A DNA stretch of 64,000 nucleotides from Sinorhizobium fredii USDA 205 (GTDB lineage: Bacteria > Pseudomonadota > Alphaproteobacteria > Rhizobiales > Rhizobiaceae), in the NCBI RefSeq assembly GCF_001461695.1, contig NZ_AUTC01000077.1, positions 1 through 64,000 of the forward strand, in the 5' to 3' direction. The notes beneath the pieces are model-generated. The model was not told where the DNA came from, made no database searches, and worked only from the letters and a program-made list of their open reading frames with translations. This document shows positions 59,045 through 64,000 of the stretch, one piece after another. The translations under genes were made by a program, and so were the position numbers. Numbering within the stretch: position 1 is the stretch's first letter; every line of letters starts with the position of its first letter.

Positions 59045-59463
59045 AAAATCTCACCTTGGTCTAAACGCGCAAGCCCGCCGTTTGGGTTCACGCAAATGTT
59101 AGAACGGTGAGCGTTCACATTTCGGCTGACGCTCTTTGCCCAACAACGGTTGCTGGCGTTCGACGCTTCTGAGTGGCGCTGGAAAACGGACATAGCAGCG
59201 TCTCCGCGAAATTCACAGTTGATTTTGGCATGTCCATGCATCTGTACGATGCGCGCAAATGGTTAAACTACCGTATCTCTTTGAATTTTAGGGAGTGCTG
59301 ACTCGCGCAGCAGTTGACGCTTTATTGGGGAGGCCGCTTGTAGATTCGCGACGGACCTCGGGCCGCCGTAAGAATGTGGCTTCGGCATATTGCTGAGCAA
59401 GGCGCCCGAAATGGTATCGTCCCGGCAGGGGTGCCGGGACGATAATCCGCTACTGTTTGGGAT
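59045..59463. other. Intergenic region with promoter and terminator
   Basis: 419 bases between the 58070 gene and the phosphoglycerol transferase gene. The right end holds a strong hairpin (separate entry). The centre is comparatively AT-rich and should carry the promoter of the 58070 gene. No RNA gene was seen. Confidence 0.5.
59415..59444 (-). terminator. Terminator after the phosphoglycerol transferase gene
   Basis: TATCGTCCCGGCA (59415-59427) and TGCCGGGACGATA (59432-59444) form a perfect 13-bp stem with a four-base loop, 20 bases after the stop. The T run on the minus strand is short (CCATTTC). Confidence 0.8.
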
Positions 59464-61416
59464 TTATGACCCGGCGCTGAAGAGTTCGGCGTGGGACTTG
59501 AAGAAGCGCTCGGTGCTGTAGCGCTTGCCGAACATCATGTCGTGCTGCAGGAACCGATAGTCGCGCAGCGACGGGGCGATCTTCGGCTGACGCAGCCAGT
59601 CAGCGACCTCTTTGCCGTTCTTGCGGATCAGCATGTAGCGATCGAGAACGCGGAAATGGTCGTGAACCTTGCCGAGGAAGCCGGTGTAATACGGGTGCTC
59701 GTAGCCGGCCTGTTTCAGGATCTGATAGGAGAGAAAGGCCGGGCTGATGCTGCCGATATCCTTGCGCGCACCGGTCTTGTTCGACCAGGCGACGAGCGGC
59801 GTTTCGTGCTGCGCCTTCATCTGGTCCTTCGGGCCCTTGCGCTCTGCCGTCACGTCCTTCATGTAGCCCGTGCTGGTATAGACGGTGTTGAGCGGCGGCA
59901 GATGGTCGCCGAAGAGGACGATAATCGTCTCGCGGTCCCGGTTCTTCGCCCAGTCCATGAGCATTTTCAAACTGTCGTCGGCTTCCTTGATGCCCTGAGC
60001 ATAGGTCGCGAGAACCTGGCGGTCCGCTTCCGGCAGATCTCCTTCCACCTTGATGGTGTTCTTCGGATAGCGATTCGCCTCGTACGGCCCATGGCCCTGC
60101 AGCGTCACGGCAAAGAAGAAGAAGGGATCGTCCATCGCGTCCGCCTGGCGGATGACCTCTTTTGTCAGCGATTCATCCGAGGCGAATATCCCGCGCTTCT
60201 GCATCGGCGGCATGTTCTCCTCCGAACGAAACGTATCGAAGCCGAAGGCCTTGTATACGGCGGTGCGGTTCCAGAACCATCCCTGGAAGGGGTGAATGGC
60301 GCGCGAGACATAGCCTTCGCCGCGGAAAAAGGTGGCGAGCGACGGGATCGGATTGCGGATATATTGCTGGTAGGGAATGCTGCCATAGGGAAGGAAGGCG
60401 TTCGAAAAGCCTGTCAGCGCTTCGAATTCGACATTGGCCGTCATGCCGCCGAACTCGGGCGAGAAGACATTGCCGCCCTGCAGTTCGCGGATCGTCGGCA
60501 TCGGATCTGGCGTCAGCTTGACCTTGGGAAGGCGCGTCGGATCCCAGAAGGACTCGCTCATCAGCACGATGACGTCAGGCTTGCCGCGATGCGTCGTTCC
60601 TGCGGGTAGCGGCTTCACCGGGATGCGGTCGATCGCATCTGCCATGTAACCGGCCGGGGCGCTGACATTGGCCATCGGCAGGTTGATCGCAAAGGCGAGC
60701 ACAAAGCCGTTGTGCCGGTAGTTCTCGGTCTGGTCCCACATGATCGGGATGACCCGCAGCCTGTCGCGGATCCACGAGAAGTGGTTGTAATCCATGATGT
60801 TCCAGAAGGCGACGAGCAGCGGCAGGGCGAAGGCGACCCGTGCGATACGCTCCCTGCGCGTCAGCTTCGGAAAGTTGCGCCAGGCGTAGCGCAGCAATAG
60901 TCCGATGGCGATGACCGTCGCCAGAATGCCGAGAACGACGCCGACGGCGGTCCACGGCCTGTCTTTCACCAGCACCGGCATCAGTTCCATGATCTGCCGG
61001 CCGAACAGAAAATCGGTCGGATAAAGCGGGTCGGACAGGAAGACCTGCTTCTGCTGGCAGATAAGGGCCGGGACGATGCCGAGCGGCGCGACGAGGAGCG
61101 CGCCCTTGTGCTCGCGCCCGAACAGCGCGTCGAGCGCCAGCATGACGAGGAAGAATGCGGCAATCGTTGTCCAGGCCGGCCGCATCGGATCGATGAAATA
61201 GGCGATCGTCTCGGAGGCTGACTGGCGCACGATGAGCTCGACCGCAAAGACAATCGCCATCGCCATCAGGAGCGAAAACAGCGCGCTGCGGGTGCCGGCC
61301 AGGGTCTTGGCGTGTCGGGCGGAAAAGCTTGGCCTTTCGACAAGGACCTGAGAGCCTCTCGCGGCGGAATCGATACTGGCCAACAGCGTCTCCAATGTCA
61401 CAAATCTTTCGTTCAA
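59464..61416 (-). CDS. LTA synthase/OpgB-like phosphoglycerol transferase
   Basis: A 650-residue protein with five or so N-terminal membrane helices (residues 45-225) and a sulfatase-fold domain outside. Catalytic features: VLMSESFWD, the nucleophile Thr in GMTANVEFEALTG, QGHGPYE and LFGDHLPP. Family members move phosphoglycerol from phosphatidylglycerol to polymers; in S. meliloti, CgmB decorates cyclic beta-glucans, and this could be that gene. dgkA at 23 kb would recycle the diacylglycerol by-product. The start is uncertain: TTG 61416 is used, with other TTG/GTG starts within the next 45 bases. Confidence 0.83.
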   Translation of the reverse strand: MNERFVTLETLLASIDSAARGSQVLVERPSFSARHAKTLAGTRSALFSLLMAMAIVFAVELIVRQSASETIAYFIDPMRPAWTTIAAFFLVMLALDALFGREHKGALLVAPLGIVPALICQQKQVFLSDPLYPTDFLFGRQIMELMPVLVKDRPWTAVGVVLGILATVIAIGLLLRYAWRNFPKLTRRERIARVAFALPLLVAFWNIMDYNHFSWIRDRLRVIPIMWDQTENYRHNGFVLAFAINLPMANVSAPAGYMADAIDRIPVKPLPAGTTHRGKPDVIVLMSESFWDPTRLPKVKLTPDPMPTIRELQGGNVFSPEFGGMTANVEFEALTGFSNAFLPYGSIPYQQYIRNPIPSLATFFRGEGYVSRAIHPFQGWFWNRTAVYKAFGFDTFRSEENMPPMQKRGIFASDESLTKEVIRQADAMDDPFFFFAVTLQGHGPYEANRYPKNTIKVEGDLPEADRQVLATYAQGIKEADDSLKMLMDWAKNRDRETIIVLFGDHLPPLNTVYTSTGYMKDVTAERKGPKDQMKAQHETPLVAWSNKTGARKDIGSISPAFLSYQILKQAGYEHPYYTGFLGKVHDHFRVLDRYMLIRKNGKEVADWLRQPKIAPSLRDYRFLQHDMMFGKRYSTERFFKSHAELFSAGS

Positions 61417-61651
61417 CTGTCATACGACTGTCATCTTGAACAGGGGATGAATGGCAAAACGGCTATGACGATCCCCAGGTTCCGGCTGCGTCGAAGGGCC
61501 GCTGGCCCGTCCGTTAACGGACGGGAACTGCAGGATTTTTCGGATTTTTCCGCGGGCACTGCGATTTGGGAGTGGGTTTTTTGCCGCCGGATGCGATAAG
61601 AACAAAGCCTAAGCTGGATGCATTCGCCGAGAAAACACCGACAGGCCCGCC

Positions 61652-63334
61652 ATGACCCCACAGAAAGCCGTACCTTCAAAGCTGCGGATCGCCGTAGCCC
61701 AGCTCAATCCGACAGTCGGCGATATCGCCGGCAACCTGGCAAAGGCGCGCGAAGCGCGTGCCGACGCGGCGCGCCAGGGAGCCGACCTGGTGCTGTTCAC
61801 CGAGCTTTTCATGTCCGGTTATCCACCGGAAGACCTGGTGCTGAAACCGGCCTTCCTGAACGCGTGCCTGCACGCCGTCGAGAAACTCGCCGCGGAAACG
61901 GCGGACGGAGGGCCGGGGGTGATCATCGGCTTTCCCCGTCAGGCCTCCAGGCAGCGGCACAATTCGGTGGCCGTGCTGGACGCGGGCAAGATCGTCGCCG
62001 TCCGCGACAAGGTCGATCTGCCGAACTACGGAGAGTTCGACGAAAAGCGAGTCTTCGACGCGGGCGAGATGCCCGGGCCGGTGAATTTCCGCGGCATCCG
62101 CATCGGCATCCCGATCTGCGAAGACATTTGGGGCGAGCTTGGCGTTTGCGAGACGCTCAAGGAAAGCGGCGCTGAAATCCTGCTCTCTCCGAACGGTTCG
62201 CCCTATTATCGCGGCAAGGTCGATGTGCGCCATCAGATCGTCCTGAGGCAAGTCATAGAAACCGGCTTGCCGATGATCTATGCCAATCAGCTCGGCGGGC
62301 AGGACGAACTGGTCTTCGACGGCGCAAGCTTCGGCTTCAATGCCGACCGCTCGCTCGCCTTCCAGATGAGCCAGTTCGAGGAGGCGCTGTCGATCTCCGA
62401 GTGGACGCGGGGCGAGGACGGGTGGGTCTCGACAAACGGGCTGCAGTCGCGTCTACCGGAAAGCGACGAGGCGGACTATCGCGCCTGCATGCTGGGCTTT
62501 CGCGACTACGTCAACAAGAACGGCTTCAAGAATGTTGTCCTTGGCCTTTCGGGCGGCATCGATTCGGCGATCTGCGCGGCGCTCGCGGTCGATGCGCTCG
62601 GCGAGGAGCGTGTCCGCACGATCATGTTGCCCTACCGCTATACGTCGCAGGAATCGCTGAAGGACGCCGAAGCCTGCGCCAAGGCACTCGGCTGCCACTA
62701 TGACGTGGTTGCGATCGAGGAGCCGGTCGAAGGTTTCCTCAATGCGCTCGCCGATACGTTCGAGGGGACCGAGTCGGGGATCACCGAGGAGAACCTGCAG
62801 AGCCGCACCCGCGGAACGATCCTGATGGCGATCTCCAACAAATTCGGCTCGATGGTGGTCACCACCGGCAACAAATCGGAGATGTCGGTGGGCTATGCCA
62901 CGCTCTACGGCGACATGAACGGCGGCTTCAACCCGATCAAGGACCTCTACAAGATGCAGGTCTATGGACTGTCGCGCTGGCGCAATGGTGCCGTGCCGCC
63001 GGGCGCGCTCGGTCCTTCCGGCGAAGTCATTCCGCAGAACATCATCGACAAGGCACCCTCGGCTGAACTCCGGCCCAACCAGACCGACCAGGACTCACTG
63101 CCGCCCTATCCGGTGCTCGACGATATTCTCGAGTGCCTGGTTGAGAGGGAACTGAGCACCGAGGAAATCGTCGCCCGCGGGCATGACGAGGCGACGGTCC
63201 ACCGGATCGAGCACCTGCTCTACATTGCCGAATACAAGCGCCGGCAGTCGGCGCCGGGCGTGAAAATCACCAAGAAGAATTTCGGCCGCGACCGGCGCTA
63301 TCCGATCACCAACCGCTTCCGCGACAGGGGCTAG
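61652..63334 (+). CDS. nadE: Glutamine-dependent NAD+ synthetase
   Basis: A 560-residue enzyme for the last step of NAD+ synthesis. The N-terminal nitrilase-type glutaminase domain has the Glu in LFTELFMSGYPPEDL, Lys in RDKVDLPNYG and Cys in PICEDIWGE. The C-terminal synthetase has the PP-loop LGLSGGIDSA. Length is typical of the two-domain form that uses glutamine. A TolB-like gene starts 2 bases after the stop, suggesting an operon. Confidence 0.96.
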   Translation: MTPQKAVPSKLRIAVAQLNPTVGDIAGNLAKAREARADAARQGADLVLFTELFMSGYPPEDLVLKPAFLNACLHAVEKLAAETADGGPGVIIGFPRQASRQRHNSVAVLDAGKIVAVRDKVDLPNYGEFDEKRVFDAGEMPGPVNFRGIRIGIPICEDIWGELGVCETLKESGAEILLSPNGSPYYRGKVDVRHQIVLRQVIETGLPMIYANQLGGQDELVFDGASFGFNADRSLAFQMSQFEEALSISEWTRGEDGWVSTNGLQSRLPESDEADYRACMLGFRDYVNKNGFKNVVLGLSGGIDSAICAALAVDALGEERVRTIMLPYRYTSQESLKDAEACAKALGCHYDVVAIEEPVEGFLNALADTFEGTESGITEENLQSRTRGTILMAISNKFGSMVVTTGNKSEMSVGYATLYGDMNGGFNPIKDLYKMQVYGLSRWRNGAVPPGALGPSGEVIPQNIIDKAPSAELRPNQTDQDSLPPYPVLDDILECLVERELSTEEIVARGHDEATVHRIEHLLYIAEYKRRQSAPGVKITKKNFGRDRRYPITNRFRDRG

Positions 63335-63336
63335 CG

Positions 63337-64000
63337 GTGCGCAGCTCGGTCGAGATCTTCGATGTTGCGACCGGCGAGGCGCGCGTCGTCTGGCAGACGG
63401 AGCGGCTCGTCGAGGCGCCGAACTGGTCGCCTGACGGCAAATTCCTCATCGTCAACGGCGACGGCAGGCTCTATCGGCTTGGTTTCGACGGCGCAGAGCC
63501 AACCGAGATCGACACCGGCTTTGCCTGCCAGTGCAACAATGATCACGGCATTTCGCCCGACGGCAGAACACTGGCGATCAGCGACAAGACCGAGTTCGGC
63601 AAGTCGGCGATCTACCTTCTGCCGATCGAAGGCAGCGCGCCGCGGCTGGTGACGGGAAATTTGCCGTCTTATTGGCACGGCTGGTCGCCCGACGGGCGGA
63701 CCTTGGCCTATTGCGGCATCCGCGACCAGGTCTTCGACATCTATACGATTTCGGTCGATGGCGGCGAGGAGCGGCGCCTGACGCATGGCGAGGGGCGCAA
63801 CGACGGTCCGGACTGGTCGCCGGATGGCGCGTGGATCTATTTCAATTCGAGCCGCACCGGCCGCATGCAGATCTGGCGGGTGAGGCCGGACGGCAGCGAT
63901 GTCCAGCGCATCACCGACAGCCCCTACGGCGACTGGTTCCCGCACCCGTCGCCGGATGGCAAGCATCTGCTGGTGCTTTCCTATGACGGCGAGGTCTTCG
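63337..64000 (+). CDS. TolB-like beta-propeller protein, 3' end cut by window edge
   Basis: From a GTG at 63337, 221 codons are open to the edge. Repeated blades each carry a WSPDG-type motif (PNWSPDGKFL, HGWSPDGRTL, PDWSPDGAWI, PHPSPDGKHL), as in TolB and WD40-like propellers. There is no signal peptide, so it is probably cytosolic and not the Tol-Pal TolB. AGGGG precedes the GTG, only 2 bases after nadE. Its function is unknown. Confidence 0.75.
   Translation, partial: MRSSVEIFDVATGEARVVWQTERLVEAPNWSPDGKFLIVNGDGRLYRLGFDGAEPTEIDTGFACQCNNDHGISPDGRTLAISDKTEFGKSAIYLLPIEGSAPRLVTGNLPSYWHGWSPDGRTLAYCGIRDQVFDIYTISVDGGEERRLTHGEGRNDGPDWSPDGAWIYFNSSRTGRMQIWRVRPDGSDVQRITDSPYGDWFPHPSPDGKHLLVLSYDGEVF

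Noticed and set aside
59045..59463. tRNA, CRISPR or prophage remnant in the comparatively AT-rich gap
   Set aside because: No cloverleaf, no repeat-spacer pattern and no integrase or attachment repeat was seen.

Overview
The window looks like chromosomal DNA of a high-GC alphaproteobacterium of the Rhizobiaceae, most probably Sinorhizobium (Ensifer). The reasons are the family content (Usg, DUF2270, DUF1289, extensin-like and DUF2059 proteins, class II DAHP synthase, two rhizobial chemoreceptors, an OpgB-like phosphoglycerol transferase), three copies of a RIME-like intergenic repeat, and a gene order that recalls the S. meliloti chromosome. That last point is memory, not a search. No phage, plasmid replication, CRISPR, rRNA or tRNA genes were seen. 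Most genes are housekeeping.

Layout. 1-5.4 kb: a cut-off Gly-rich secreted protein, uvrB with long terminal extensions, and small membrane and thioesterase genes. 5.6-9.6 kb: an sCache chemoreceptor, a triple Kazal lipoprotein and an extensin-like lipoprotein, followed by mosaic repeats and a candidate minus-strand sRNA. 9.9-13.0 kb: a sulfide/persulfide module (TauE-like exporter, MBL-fold Blh, BigR, two YeeE/YedE half-transporters). 13.1-19.6 kb: an ABC-2 exporter, then a LacI-controlled RbsBAC-type sugar importer with two perfect operators. 19.7-23.4 kb: aspartic protease, DUF1289, cobS, cobT and dgkA, with a 270-bp MITE-like element upstream of the DUF1289 gene. 23.5-32.4 kb: histidine kinase, nuclease/uracil-DNA glycosylase pair, Lrp regulator, DNA alkylation repair, dehydrogenase and other single genes.

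32.5-35.3 kb: a polar amino-acid importer operon (binding protein and two permeases, no ATPase) whose last permease has a one-base frameshift. 35.6-37.8 kb: an OmpA-family protein with 29-residue tandem repeats. 38-48 kb: mobBA, EamA exporter, a second large chemoreceptor, moaA, a MarR/hydrolase divergent pair and a GGDEF protein. 48.2-59 kb: fumC, an L,D-transpeptidase, gph, rpiA, DUF2059, gor, class II DAHP synthase, a GFA protein and an unrecognised DNA-binding-like protein. 59.4-64 kb: phosphoglycerol transferase, nadE and a cut-off TolB-like propeller.

No clearly new multi-gene system was found. The features most worth checking are the candidate sRNA near 9.7 kb, the nested-palindrome MITE near 20.7 kb, the in-frame palindromic insertion in uvrB, the permease frameshift at 32,760, the 29-residue repeat protein and the Kazal lipoprotein. 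All family assignments come from reading motifs, not from database searches.
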